Origin: Klebsiella quasivariicola
GTDB lineage: Bacteria; Pseudomonadota; Gammaproteobacteria; Enterobacterales; Enterobacteriaceae
Assembly: GCF_002269255.1 (NCBI RefSeq)
Contig: NZ_CP022823.1
Coordinates: forward strand, 1,674,001 to 1,738,000
Direction of reading: 5' to 3'
Length of the DNA: 64,000 bases
Shown piece by piece: positions 7,796-17,541 of this stretch. Each line of letters begins with the position of its first letter. The first letter of the stretch is position 1. Made by a program: the position numbers and the translations under genes. The notes beneath the pieces were generated by a model, which was not told where the DNA came from, searched no databases, and worked only from the letters and a program-made list of their open reading frames with translations.

Positions 7796-10429
7796 ATGAG
7801 CGACCTTGCGAGAGAAATTACACCGGTCAACATTGAGGAAGAGCTTAAGAACTCTTATCTGGATTATGCGATGTCGGTCATTGTTGGCCGTGCGCTGCCG
7901 GATGTCCGAGATGGCCTGAAGCCGGTACACCGTCGCGTACTTTACGCCATGAACGTATTGGGCAATGACTGGAACAAAGCCTATAAAAAATCAGCCCGTG
8001 TCGTTGGTGACGTAATCGGTAAATACCACCCGCACGGCGACTCCGCGGTATACGACACCATCGTGCGTATGGCGCAGCCGTTCTCGCTGCGCTACATGCT
8101 GGTGGACGGCCAGGGTAACTTTGGTTCCATCGACGGCGACTCCGCCGCGGCGATGCGTTATACCGAAATTCGTCTGGCGAAAATCGCTCATGAGCTGATG
8201 GCCGATCTTGAAAAAGAGACGGTCGATTTCGTCGACAACTATGACGGCACGGAGCGTATTCCGGACGTCATGCCGACCAAAATTCCTAACCTGCTGGTAA
8301 ACGGCGCCTCCGGGATCGCCGTCGGGATGGCCACCAACATACCGCCGCACAACCTGACGGAAGTGATCAACGGCTGTCTGGCGTACGTTGATGATGAAGA
8401 CATCAGCATTGAAGGGCTGATGGCGCATATTCCTGGCCCTGATTTCCCGACCGCCGCCATTATCAATGGCCGTCGTGGCATTGAAGAGGCCTACCGCACC
8501 GGTCGCGGCAAAGTCTATATTCGCGCGCGCGCGGAAGTGGAAGTAGACGCGAAATCCGGCCGCGAAACCATCATCGTGCACGAAATTCCGTATCAGGTGA
8601 ACAAAGCGCGCCTGATTGAGAAAATCGCCGAGCTGGTCAAAGAAAAACGCGTGGAAGGCATCAGCGCGCTGCGTGACGAGTCTGATAAAGACGGGATGCG
8701 CATCGTGATTGAAGTGAAGCGCGATGCGGTCGGGGAAGTGGTGCTCAACAACCTCTATTCCCAGACCCAGCTGCAGGTCTCCTTCGGCATCAACATGGTT
8801 GCTCTGCACCATGGTCAGCCGAAGATCATGAACCTGAAGGACATCATCGCCGCGTTTGTACGCCACCGCCGCGAAGTGGTAACTCGTCGTACGATTTTCG
8901 AACTGCGCAAAGCGCGCGACCGGGCGCATATCCTCGAAGCGCTGGCCGTGGCGCTGGCCAACATTGACCCGATTATCGAACTGATCCGTCGCGCGCCGAC
9001 CCCGGCAGAAGCGAAAGCGGGGCTGGTTGCCCAGGCGTGGGATCTCGGTAACGTCGCGGCGATGCTGGAACGCGCCGGTGACGATGCCGCGCGTCCGGAA
9101 TGGCTGGAGCCAGAGTTCGGCGTGCGCGACGGGAAATACTACCTGACCGAGCAGCAGGCCCAGGCGATTCTGGATCTGCGTCTGCAGAAACTGACCGGCC
9201 TCGAGCACGAAAAACTGCTCGACGAATATAAAGAGCTGCTGGAGCAGATCGCGGAACTGCTGCATATTCTCGGCAGCGCCGACCGTCTGATGGAAGTGAT
9301 TCGCGAAGAGCTGGAGCTGATCCGCGACCAGTTCGGCGACGAACGTCGTACCGAAATCACCGCCAACAGCGCTGATATCAACATCGAAGATCTGATCAAC
9401 CAGGAAGACGTGGTGGTCACCCTGTCGCATCAGGGCTATGTGAAGTATCAGCCGCTGACCGACTACGAAGCACAGCGTCGTGGCGGTAAAGGCAAATCAG
9501 CGGCACGTATTAAAGAAGAAGACTTTATCGACCGCCTGCTGGTGGCCAACACCCACGACACCATCCTCTGCTTCTCGAGCCGCGGCCGTCTGTACTGGAT
9601 GAAGGTCTATCAGCTGCCGGAAGCCAGTCGCGGCGCGCGCGGTCGTCCTATCGTCAACCTGCTGCCGCTGGAAGCCGATGAACGCATCACCGCCATCCTG
9701 CCGGTTCGCGAGTATGAAGAGGGCGTCAACGTCTTTATGGCGACCGCCAGCGGTACCGTGAAGAAAACCGCGCTGACCGAGTTCAGCCGTCCGCGTTCTG
9801 CCGGCATTATCGCCGTCAACCTGAACGAAGGCGATGAGCTGATCGGCGTCGATCTGACCTCTGGCCAGGACGAAGTGATGCTGTTCTCCGCGGCCGGTAA
9901 AGTCGTACGCTTTAAAGAAGACGCCGTTCGCGCTATGGGCCGTACCGCCACCGGCGTGCGCGGTATCAAGCTGGCGGAAAACGACAGCGTCGTTTCGCTG
10001 ATTATTCCACGTGGTGAAGGTGCGATCCTGACGGTGACGCAAAACGGTTACGGTAAACGTACCGCGGCGGCAGAATACCCGACCAAATCGCGTGCCACCC
10101 AGGGCGTTATCTCGATTAAAGTCACCGAGCGTAACGGCTCCGTGGTCGGCGCCGTGCAGGTGGATGACTGCGATCAGATCATGATGATCACCGACGCCGG
10201 AACGCTGGTGCGTACCCGCGTTTCCGAAGTGAGCATTGTGGGCCGTAACACCCAGGGCGTGATCCTCATCCGTACCGCGGAAGATGAAAACGTGGTGGGT
10301 CTGCAGCGCGTCGCTGAGCCAGTGGATGATGAAGAACTGGATGCCATCGACGGTAGCGTAGCGGAAGGCGATGACGATATTGCGCCTGAAGCGGATACCG
10401 ATGACGATGTCGCGGATGACGAAGAGTAA
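7796..10429 (+). CDS. gyrA: DNA gyrase subunit A
   Basis: Subunit of the type II topoisomerase that introduces negative supercoils; with GyrB it forms the A2B2 enzyme. The 877-residue protein has the breakage-reunion domain with the catalytic tyrosine in AAMRYTEIR (Tyr122), the quinolone-resistance region HPHGDSAVYD, the GyrA-box QRRGGKG that drives wrapping, and a strongly acidic C-terminal tail. Residues 83 and 87 are Ser and Asp, the quinolone-susceptible states. It is a single-gene unit with its own terminator. Confidence 0.98.
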   Translation: MSDLAREITPVNIEEELKNSYLDYAMSVIVGRALPDVRDGLKPVHRRVLYAMNVLGNDWNKAYKKSARVVGDVIGKYHPHGDSAVYDTIVRMAQPFSLRYMLVDGQGNFGSIDGDSAAAMRYTEIRLAKIAHELMADLEKETVDFVDNYDGTERIPDVMPTKIPNLLVNGASGIAVGMATNIPPHNLTEVINGCLAYVDDEDISIEGLMAHIPGPDFPTAAIINGRRGIEEAYRTGRGKVYIRARAEVEVDAKSGRETIIVHEIPYQVNKARLIEKIAELVKEKRVEGISALRDESDKDGMRIVIEVKRDAVGEVVLNNLYSQTQLQVSFGINMVALHHGQPKIMNLKDIIAAFVRHRREVVTRRTIFELRKARDRAHILEALAVALANIDPIIELIRRAPTPAEAKAGLVAQAWDLGNVAAMLERAGDDAARPEWLEPEFGVRDGKYYLTEQQAQAILDLRLQKLTGLEHEKLLDEYKELLEQIAELLHILGSADRLMEVIREELELIRDQFGDERRTEITANSADINIEDLINQEDVVVTLSHQGYVKYQPLTDYEAQRRGGKGKSAARIKEEDFIDRLLVANTHDTILCFSSRGRLYWMKVYQLPEASRGARGRPIVNLLPLEADERITAILPVREYEEGVNVFMATASGTVKKTALTEFSRPRSAGIIAVNLNEGDELIGVDLTSGQDEVMLFSAAGKVVRFKEDAVRAMGRTATGVRGIKLAENDSVVSLIIPRGEGAILTVTQNGYGKRTAAAEYPTKSRATQGVISIKVTERNGSVVGAVQVDDCDQIMMITDAGTLVRTRVSEVSIVGRNTQGVILIRTAEDENVVGLQRVAEPVDDEELDAIDGSVAEGDDDIAPEADTDDDVADDEE

Positions 10430-10453
10430 TCGTCCCAGGTAAATGTTCTGAAA

Positions 10454-10481
10454 GGGCCGGGTATTCTCCCGGCCCTTTTTT
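10454..10481 (+). terminator. gyrA rho-independent terminator
   Basis: An 8-bp perfect stem GGGCCGGG/CCCGGCCC (10454-10461/10468-10475) with a 6-base loop is followed by six T residues. It starts 24 bases after the gyrA stop. Confidence 0.9.
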
Positions 10482-10561
10482 GCATTTACATTGCGGCAAA
10501 GCCGGTTTACCGCTACCTTAACCCCATTCTGTTGAGTTCCTGACGGCCGAGCATCGCCACA

Positions 10562-13402
10562 TTGAAATATCTTGCCTCTTTTCATACAACCCTGAAGGTT
10601 TCACGTTATTTGTTCAGAGCGCTGGCGGTATTGCTGTGGCTCCTGATTGCGTTTGTCTCTGTGTTCTATATTGTCAATGCGCTGCATGAGCGGGAGGCCG
10701 AGATCCATCAGGAGCTTAATCTCAATGCCGATCAGGCCCAGCGCTTTATTCAGCGTACGGCGGACGTGATTAAAGAGCTGAAATATGTCGCCGGCAACCG
10801 GCTGTCAGCGGGGGAGTCTGCGTCGGCCGGGCAAAGCAGCGATATTGCAGTACCTAACTTTGATCCCCTGTACCCCGATTCTGACTGTAGCGCGATGAGC
10901 GCCACCTGGCGTAATTCATTGCAGTCCCTGGCGTGGTTTATGCGCTACTGGCGGGACAATTTTACCGCTGCCTACGATCTGAACCGCATCTTTCTCATCG
11001 GTAGCGATAATCTCTGTATGGCCAACTTTGGCCTGCGTGATGTGCCGATTGAGCGCGATCAGGCGCTGAAAGTCCTGCATCAGCGCATCGAGCAATATCG
11101 CCATGCGCCACAAAATGAGCGCGGTAATAACCTGTTCTGGATAAGCCAGGGCGTTCGCCCCGGCGTGGGGTATTTTTATGCCCTGACCCCGGTCTATATG
11201 GCCAATCGTCTGCAGGCGATGCTCGGCGTTGAACAGACCATCCGCATGGATAGCTTCTTTACGCCCGGCAGTCTGCCGATGAGCGTGACGATCTTTGACG
11301 ATAATGGCCAACCGCTGATTTCGCTGGCCGGTGCGGAAGGCAAAATTCAGAGCGAAGCGAAGTGGATGCAGGAGCGGATGTGGTTCGGCTACAGCGCGGG
11401 CTTCCGCGAGCTGGTGCTGAAAAAAAGCCTGGCGCCGTCCTCCTTGAGCATTGTCTATTCCGTCTCGGTAGACCAGGTGCTGGAGCGGATCCGCATGCTG
11501 ATCATCAACGCCATCATTCTCAATATTCTGACCGGGGCGCTGCTGTTCGCGCTGGCGCGGATGTATGAGCGGCGTATTTTTATCCCGGCGGAAAATGACG
11601 CTCAGCGGCTGGAAGAGCATGAACAGTTCAACCGTAAAATCGTGGCCTCGGCCCCGGTGGGGATCTGTATTCTGCGCACCGTCGACGGCACCAATATTCT
11701 CAGTAACGAGCTGGCGCACAACTACCTGAACATGCTGACTCACGAGGACCGGCAGCGGCTGACGCAGATCATCTGCGGCCAGCAGGTTAACTTTGTCGAT
11801 GTGCTGACCAGCAACCATACCAACCTGCAGATTAGCTTTGTCCATTCGCGTTATCGCAATGAAAACGTGGCGATCTGCGTGCTGGTGGACGTGTCCGCCC
11901 GCGTGAAAATGGAGGAGTCGCTGCAGGAGATGGCCCAGGCGGCAGAGCAGGCCAGTCAGTCGAAATCGATGTTCCTGGCCACCGTCAGCCACGAGCTGCG
12001 TACCCCGCTATACGGCATCATCGGTAACCTCGATCTGCTGCAGACGAAGGCCCTGCCGAAGGGCGTTGATCGTCTGGTGACGGCGATGAACAACTCCTCC
12101 AGCCTGTTGCTGAAAATCATCAGCGATATCCTCGACTTCTCAAAAATCGAGTCCGAGCAGCTGAAGATCGAGCCGCGGGAGTTTTCCCCACGCGAGGTCA
12201 TGAACCATATCTCCGCTAACTATCTGCCGCTGGTGGTGCGCAAGCAGCTGGGACTGTACTGTTTCATCGAACCAAATGTGCCGGAGCAGATGTCCGGCGA
12301 CCCGATGCGCCTGCAGCAGGTGATTTCTAACCTGCTGAGCAATGCGATCAAGTTCACCGACACCGGCTGCATTATCCTGCATGTTCAGTGCGCGGGGGAT
12401 TATCTGCAGATTAGCGTCCGCGATACAGGCGAGGGGATCCCGGCGAAAGAGGTGTTGCGCCTCTTCGATCCCTTCTTCCAGGTGGGGACCGGCGTTCAGC
12501 GAAACTTCCAGGGGACCGGCCTTGGCCTGGCGATCTGTGAAAAGCTGATCAGCATGATGGATGGCGATATTGCCGTGGAAACGGAGCCGGGGATGGGCAG
12601 CCGCTTTACCATCCGTATTCCTCTGTATGGCGTGCGCAATACCTCGTCCGTATCGGCAGACGGTTTTGCAGGCAAGACCTGCTGGCTGGCGATCCACAAT
12701 ACCTCGCTGGCGATGTTCGTGACGTCGCTGCTGAGCCATCACGGTCTCACGGTACGCCCCCATGCTGGGGAAACGCCGAGCGCTGACGATGTTTTACTGA
12801 CTGACGATGAAGCGCTGAGCGGCTGGCAGGGAAGGGCGATGGTCATTTTCTGCCGTCGTCATATCGGTATCCCGCAGGAGCGAGCCGCCGGCGAGTGGCT
12901 GCACAGCGTGACGACGCCGCATGAGCTGCTGCCGCTGCTGGGCCGTATTTTCCACGTTGCGCTCGCCAGCGCGGAAAACAGCCAGGCGCTGATGGCGCCG
13001 GAGGCCCAGGCTGGCAATAACGACGACATGATGATCCTTGTGGTCGACGATCACCCGATCAACCGCCGCCTGCTGGCGGATCAGCTGGGATCGCTTGGTT
13101 ACCAGTGCGTGACGGCGAATGACGGGGTCGATGCGCTCAATGTTCTCAGCAAGCAGCATATTGATATCGTGCTCAGCGACGTCAACATGCCCAATATGGA
13201 TGGGTATCGCCTGACGCAGCGCATTCGCCAGCTCGGGTTGACGCTGCCGGTCATCGGCGTAACGGCTAATGCTCTGGCGGAAGAAAAGCAGCGCTGTCTG
13301 GAGTCGGGGATGGATAGCTGCCTGTCCAAGCCGGTTACGCTGGATGTGCTGAAGCAAACGCTGACGGTGTATGCGGCGCGCGTGCGTAAAGGGCGGGAAT
13401 AA
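10562..13402 (+). CDS. rcsC: Hybrid sensor histidine kinase of the Rcs phosphorelay
   Basis: Inner-membrane hybrid kinase that phosphorylates RcsB through RcsD in response to envelope stress; it controls capsule and many surface traits. The 946 residues comprise TM1 (about 20-42), a periplasmic domain (about 45-310), TM2 (about 312-335), the kinase core with phospho-acceptor His477 in SHELRTPL, ATP-site motifs (NLLSNAIKFTD, GTGLGLAI), and a receiver domain with Asp873 in LSDVNMPNMDG. The start is TTG, chosen because MKYLASFHTTLK matches the family N-terminus. The segment between kinase and receiver (about 690-815) is the least conserved relative to E. coli. It is convergent with rcsB. Confidence 0.97.
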   Translation: MKYLASFHTTLKVSRYLFRALAVLLWLLIAFVSVFYIVNALHEREAEIHQELNLNADQAQRFIQRTADVIKELKYVAGNRLSAGESASAGQSSDIAVPNFDPLYPDSDCSAMSATWRNSLQSLAWFMRYWRDNFTAAYDLNRIFLIGSDNLCMANFGLRDVPIERDQALKVLHQRIEQYRHAPQNERGNNLFWISQGVRPGVGYFYALTPVYMANRLQAMLGVEQTIRMDSFFTPGSLPMSVTIFDDNGQPLISLAGAEGKIQSEAKWMQERMWFGYSAGFRELVLKKSLAPSSLSIVYSVSVDQVLERIRMLIINAIILNILTGALLFALARMYERRIFIPAENDAQRLEEHEQFNRKIVASAPVGICILRTVDGTNILSNELAHNYLNMLTHEDRQRLTQIICGQQVNFVDVLTSNHTNLQISFVHSRYRNENVAICVLVDVSARVKMEESLQEMAQAAEQASQSKSMFLATVSHELRTPLYGIIGNLDLLQTKALPKGVDRLVTAMNNSSSLLLKIISDILDFSKIESEQLKIEPREFSPREVMNHISANYLPLVVRKQLGLYCFIEPNVPEQMSGDPMRLQQVISNLLSNAIKFTDTGCIILHVQCAGDYLQISVRDTGEGIPAKEVLRLFDPFFQVGTGVQRNFQGTGLGLAICEKLISMMDGDIAVETEPGMGSRFTIRIPLYGVRNTSSVSADGFAGKTCWLAIHNTSLAMFVTSLLSHHGLTVRPHAGETPSADDVLLTDDEALSGWQGRAMVIFCRRHIGIPQERAAGEWLHSVTTPHELLPLLGRIFHVALASAENSQALMAPEAQAGNNDDMMILVVDDHPINRRLLADQLGSLGYQCVTANDGVDALNVLSKQHIDIVLSDVNMPNMDGYRLTQRIRQLGLTLPVIGVTANALAEEKQRCLESGMDSCLSKPVTLDVLKQTLTVYAARVRKGRE

Positions 13403-13410
13403 AAGAGGCA

Positions 13411-13436
13411 CTCCGTCTCGCCGGCGCGAGACGGAG
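13411..13436. terminator. Bidirectional hairpin between rcsC and rcsB
   Basis: An 11-bp perfect stem CTCCGTCTCGC/GCGAGACGGAG with a 4-base loop fills the 45-base gap between two convergent genes. Neither side has a long T tract; the rcsB side is followed by CTCTTTTATT. Confidence 0.65.
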
Positions 13437-13447
13437 AAAGCAAGGGA

Positions 13448-14098
13448 TTACTCTTTGTCCGTCGTGCTCAGGGAGACGGAAGAGAGGTAGTTCAGCAGGG
13501 CGATGTCGTTTTCGACGCCCAGTTTCATCATCGCCGATTTTTTCTGGCTACTGATGGTTTTGATGCTGCGGTTGAGCTTTTTGGCGATCTCGGTCACCAG
13601 GAAGCCTTCGGCGAACAGACGCAGCACTTCGCTCTCTTTTGGCGACAGGCGTTTGTCGCCATAGCCGCTGGCGCTGATTTTTTCCAGCAGGCGGGAGACG
13701 CTTTCCGGCGTGAATTTCTTCCCTTTCTGCAATGCGGCCAGCGCTTTTGGCAGATCGGTCGGCGCACCTTGCTTGAGGACGATCCCTTCGATGTCCAGAT
13801 CCAGCACCGCGCTGAGGATCGCCGGGTTGTTGTTCATGGTCAGAACAATGATCGACAGGTCCGGGAAGTGGCGCTTAATGTATTTGATAAGCGTGATCCC
13901 ATCGCCGTATTTATCACCGGGCATGGACAGGTCGGTAATCAACACATGCGCGTCCAGCTTCGGTAGATTGTTGATAAGGGCCGTGGAGTCTTCAAACTCG
14001 CCAACGACGTTCACCCACTCAATTTGCTCAAGTGACTTACGAATACCGAACAGTACGATCGGATGGTCATCGGCAATAATTACGTTCATAGTGTTCAT
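13448..14098 (-). CDS. rcsB: Response regulator of the Rcs phosphorelay
   Basis: A 216-residue NarL/LuxR-type regulator. The receiver domain has the acidic pocket IIADDHP and the phospho-acceptor Asp56 in ITDLSMPG; the C-terminal LuxR-type helix-turn-helix includes RLSPKESEVLRLFAEG and SIKTISSQKKSAM. It is nearly identical to E. coli RcsB. As a homodimer or with RcsA it activates capsule (cps) genes and represses motility-type genes, and it also partners with other regulators. It is 15 bases downstream of rcsD, consistent with an rcsDB operon. Confidence 0.98.
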   Translation of the reverse strand: MNTMNVIIADDHPIVLFGIRKSLEQIEWVNVVGEFEDSTALINNLPKLDAHVLITDLSMPGDKYGDGITLIKYIKRHFPDLSIIVLTMNNNPAILSAVLDLDIEGIVLKQGAPTDLPKALAALQKGKKFTPESVSRLLEKISASGYGDKRLSPKESEVLRLFAEGFLVTEIAKKLNRSIKTISSQKKSAMMKLGVENDIALLNYLSSVSLSTTDKE

Positions 14099-14113
14099 GT
14101 ATAAGGCTACCTT

Positions 14114-16771
14114 CTACAGCAAGCTCTTGACGTAAGTGTCAATGTCGCTGATATATTTTTCTATGCCTTGCGCATCCTTTTCGCGAATCAGATGCTCAAG
14201 CGTTTCACATAACTGCTTGCCGGGTATCAGATTAAGCATAGCAAATGCCCCTTTGAGGCGGTGGGCGGTTTGCGCCAGAGCAGCAAAATCACCCGCTTCG
14301 ATTTCAGTATACAATCTCTGAACATCATCCGGTACCGTATCGGCGAACAGTGCGTAATAGCCGCTGGCATGGAGTTCGGCGTTACTCTCGTTTCCTGAGG
14401 TGACGGGTTGAACCGCTTCCTCAGCCAGCTGCTGCTCAATAAGCTGCAGGATAGCCTCCTGCATTGCCGTGCTAATATTAAAGTTGACCCGCAATTGGCC
14501 CGGGCCGATCTTGCGTATCCCGACCTCATCATCGCTTAAAAGCAAGCCTGAAGCAGTAAGATTAGACGGATTATCCGTTAAATAAAGATCAAATGCTTGA
14601 CTTGTCGCCCGGTCGTCCGGCGTGATGCAGGACGCCCCCCAGCTTTCCAGCTGGCGGGTAACAATCCGCCGCACTTCGCTGGAGGTGACATCCAGCAGGA
14701 CAATCACGTCATCCAGCAGATGTTCGCCCGCCTCTGGCGCCTCTTCGCTGGCCGGCATTTTCAGATGCAGGGTATAGCGGGTTCCCAGCGACTCTCGCGT
14801 TTTAATCGTCAGTTGCCCGCCGAGCTTGCGCATCATGCGGTCGCACAGCCAGAAGGTGAGGGCGTTCGCTTTGCCGTACAGGTCGCTCTGGGTCTCGTTG
14901 AGATACGGGAAGTGCATATTGTCGATCTCGTTGGTCGAGACGCCATTGCCGGTGTCCAGAATGCGGAAGATCAGTCGATCGCCCGCCGATTCATCCTGGC
15001 AAACGTCGAGGGTGATCTTGCCAATAGGCGTGGTGGTGACCGAATACTGGATCAGCAGCACCAGCATGCGCCGAAGCGCTTCACGGTCGCCGTAGCGCTG
15101 CTCGCCGGCCGGGAGCGCATTATTAATTAGCAGCTGCAGACCTTTGCGCTTCATCGCCGGCAGTACCTCCGGCACAACGTCATCGATCAGTTCCTGAACG
15201 GAGAACAGCGCCTGGCTGGTTTTCCAGGCATCACTTTCCAGCAAATTAGCGAGCTGAATGTCGTCGACCAGTTTGACCAGCTCATCGGCATGCTGCGCCA
15301 GCGTGCGGTGCTCCGCGCTGTTAAGCGCCGCCGCTTCTGCCGCCAGGCTCAGGGCGGGCTGCTTCAGGGCGCTGCCGATGTGCTGCATAAAGGCCGCCCG
15401 GCCCTGCTGGTTCTTCTCATACAAGCGCTGGGCCTGCTTGAGCTTTTTATTAACCAGCACTTCGCGGTCCTGGTCGCGGATAATCAGAATTTGGGTGCGC
15501 GGCGCCACCTGACTGCGGTACTGGCGGATTTCATACTGTTCATTGTTGACGGTGGCCTGGATCACCCCCTGGTGCTGGTCCGCCATGTTGGTAATGTTCT
15601 GCAGATTCAGGTGCGGAAGCAGATGATCGGCAATAGGGTTGCTGATAACCGTGCGGTTGGCTTCCTGATCGTGGACCAGCAGCCCCAGCGGTAGCAAAGA
15701 AACAATCTCTTCATTGATAGCGCGCAGCAAACGCAGTTCGCTGTTGGCGGCGGAGGGTAGCCCGGCGCCAGACGAATGGCTGCGTCCTTTATAGTGGCGA
15801 AAGGTGGTAAAGCCAAACAGCGCCAGCGCCAGCAGACCAATGTTGAGCAGCAGCGGCAGGAGAATATTTTGCAGCGATTCCAGCAGCATAGTGCTCATCG
15901 GTACCCTCCAGAGCAACTGCATACCGGTGGTGCTGATGTCGGTGGCGATTTCGACCTGCATGCCGTTAAAGGTGATCCCGATGTGGTCGGCGCTCTCTTT
16001 ATCCGGCGTCGTCGCGAGATTTTGCGACGGATCGGGCTCGATACGGAAGCTGTCTATCGTCATGCCCGGTGGGATAAGATCGTTAATCGGCAGGTCAAAA
16101 GCGACCACCGTAGCCAGATGCCCGGGCTGGTTGAAGGTGGTGCGAAGGGTAAAGTAGTGCGCGTTCTGCCAGGCGAGATGGCGCAACGGCGAGAAGGTTT
16201 CGCGCTCATCAAGCGTATTGGCCTGCAGCAGCATCTCCGCGCGCCGTGACTCCACGACGCTACCGATGGTTGACTCTTTCACGCTTGAGGAGAGGTCCTT
16301 TAACGGCAGGGTGGAGACCAGAATCAGGCTATTGTCCAGACCGTTAAGATAATACATCGACCACGGGATGGTCTCCGCGCCCCACAAGATATCGAGATAA
16401 TCGGACATTTTCTGCGTCATCTCGAGCGTCGAGCTGTCGTGGGAGCCGAAGATCAACGCTTCAGTTTTACGCCGGGGCTTCTCAAGGTAGTAAACGTCCT
16501 GCTTTAGCCGCGTCTCCTGCAGGCCACCGCTCGCGGCGTTGGCAGAAGTGGCGGCGATATTGTCATAGATTTGCCAGGTAGCGTAGCGCCAGGCGTCAAT
16601 ACGCTGGTGCAAGGCGTGGGTCACATCAACAACCTGATAGCTTTTCTCTTTCAGCCAGGCATTGACGGCGCTCTGAATCATCACCCCCATCGTCGCCAGC
16701 AGGACAATAACCATCAAAATAAAGAAGCGGCTGATGTTGCCGGGGATCAGGGAGAATTTTTTCGGGGTCAT
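14114..16771 (-). CDS. rcsD: Phosphotransfer intermediate protein of the Rcs phosphorelay
   Basis: Inner-membrane protein (885 residues; E. coli 890) that passes phosphate from the RcsC receiver to RcsB. It has TM1 at about 15-35, a periplasmic sensor region, TM2 at about 300-320, a histidine-kinase-like core lacking the catalytic His, an ABL domain, and a C-terminal HPt domain with the phospho-accepting His837 in AHRLKGAFAML. IgaA inhibits the pathway through RcsD. The order rcsD-rcsB with convergent rcsC is the standard arrangement. Confidence 0.96.
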   Translation of the reverse strand: MTPKKFSLIPGNISRFFILMVIVLLATMGVMIQSAVNAWLKEKSYQVVDVTHALHQRIDAWRYATWQIYDNIAATSANAASGGLQETRLKQDVYYLEKPRRKTEALIFGSHDSSTLEMTQKMSDYLDILWGAETIPWSMYYLNGLDNSLILVSTLPLKDLSSSVKESTIGSVVESRRAEMLLQANTLDERETFSPLRHLAWQNAHYFTLRTTFNQPGHLATVVAFDLPINDLIPPGMTIDSFRIEPDPSQNLATTPDKESADHIGITFNGMQVEIATDISTTGMQLLWRVPMSTMLLESLQNILLPLLLNIGLLALALFGFTTFRHYKGRSHSSGAGLPSAANSELRLLRAINEEIVSLLPLGLLVHDQEANRTVISNPIADHLLPHLNLQNITNMADQHQGVIQATVNNEQYEIRQYRSQVAPRTQILIIRDQDREVLVNKKLKQAQRLYEKNQQGRAAFMQHIGSALKQPALSLAAEAAALNSAEHRTLAQHADELVKLVDDIQLANLLESDAWKTSQALFSVQELIDDVVPEVLPAMKRKGLQLLINNALPAGEQRYGDREALRRMLVLLIQYSVTTTPIGKITLDVCQDESAGDRLIFRILDTGNGVSTNEIDNMHFPYLNETQSDLYGKANALTFWLCDRMMRKLGGQLTIKTRESLGTRYTLHLKMPASEEAPEAGEHLLDDVIVLLDVTSSEVRRIVTRQLESWGASCITPDDRATSQAFDLYLTDNPSNLTASGLLLSDDEVGIRKIGPGQLRVNFNISTAMQEAILQLIEQQLAEEAVQPVTSGNESNAELHASGYYALFADTVPDDVQRLYTEIEAGDFAALAQTAHRLKGAFAMLNLIPGKQLCETLEHLIREKDAQGIEKYISDIDTYVKSLL

Positions 16772-17119
16772 CTTGTGACTGAACGACTCATCATTGTTTG
16801 TAAACAGGATGTAGCGCCAGAGTAACTGGCAACACAGTAAGTGCCCATGCAGTATAAAGGCTAATGACGCAAATCTACACCACAGAATGGTGTTAGCCCT
16901 GTTTTGTCATCCAGGAATTATCTTAGAGACGCGCTGAAAATGAAATCGTCTGGCGAAGGCTGAGGGAGGGCGATATTGGCAACGAAGCGGGGGAAAAATC
17001 GCACGAAATAACAAGACATTGGCGGAATAAGGGAGATTCACAGACTAATTGATTGATTAATAGTCGTTAGGGAATCATTTGTTGTAGCACAGTTAAATTA
17101 AAGTTGTGTAAAGAAGGGT
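16772..17119. other. Upstream region of rcsD, no gene seen
   Basis: An AT-leaning spacer between the rcsD start and the MicF terminator. It should hold the rcsDB promoter. I see no open reading frame with a convincing start and no strong hairpin. AT-rich tracts such as TTGATTGATTAATAG near 17050 could bind H-NS. Confidence 0.5.
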
Positions 17120-17212
17120 AAAAAAAACCGGATGCGAGGCATCCGGTTGAAATAGGGGTAAACAGACATTCAGAACTGAATGACGGTAATAAATAAAGTT
17201 AATGATGATAGC
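17120..17212 (-). ncRNA. micF: MicF antisense small RNA
   Basis: The strand opposite ompC contains a 93-base sequence matching E. coli MicF almost base for base. It starts GCTATCATCATTAACTTT (5' end at 17212), which contains the seed that pairs with the ompF leader, and passes through TGTCTGTTTACCCCTATTTC. It ends in a terminator hairpin (ACCGGATGC/GCATCCGGT) with eight U residues. MicF is Hfq-dependent and represses translation of the ompF-type porin (OmpK35 in Klebsiella). It is divergent from ompC and shares OmpR control with it. Confidence 0.95.
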
Positions 17213-17368
17213 GAGTCATATTTTAGTCGCCAATGATCATTTTGTTTTACCATTCAGTGCTATACGATTAACGAGTTTTATCTGGTTGATTATAAACGTC
17301 TAAATATTTTTTTTGATTATTGATGCGTATTTCCCTGACCGTTTTGGGGTGAAAAAAGTTCCGCTGAA

Positions 17369-17426
17369 TTTACAAATTGAAACATCTTGTGGGAACTTTG
17401 AAACATCTTAGAAGTTTTAGTATCAT
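17369..17426 (+). promoter_or_regulatory. ompC promoter with OmpR boxes
   Basis: Two copies of TTGAAACATCTT (17378-17389 and 17398-17409), preceded by TTTACAAA, match the OmpR-binding arrangement of E. coli ompC. A TATCAT -10 element lies at 17421-17426. The leader that follows is nearly identical to the E. coli ompC leader. Confidence 0.8.
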
Positions 17427-17472
17427 ATTCTTGTTGGATTATTCTGCATTTTGCAGCACAATGAAATAGCCG

Positions 17473-17494
17473 ACTGATTAGAAGGGTAATCAGT
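17473..17494 (+). promoter_or_regulatory. Hairpin in the ompC 5' leader
   Basis: An 8-bp perfect inverted repeat ACTGATTA/TAATCAGT with a 6-base loop lies in the untranslated leader, about 50 bases before the start codon. It is conserved in E. coli and lies in the part of the mRNA targeted by porin-repressing sRNAs. Confidence 0.6.
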
Positions 17495-17541
17495 AAGCAG
17501 TGGCATAATAAAAGGCATATAACAAACAGAGGGTTAATAAC

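Noticed and set aside
7991..9430. A 479-codon open frame antisense to gyrA.
   Set aside because: It mirrors the codon bias of gyrA and has no start signal or recognisable domain. Long antisense frames are common opposite GC-rich, highly expressed genes.
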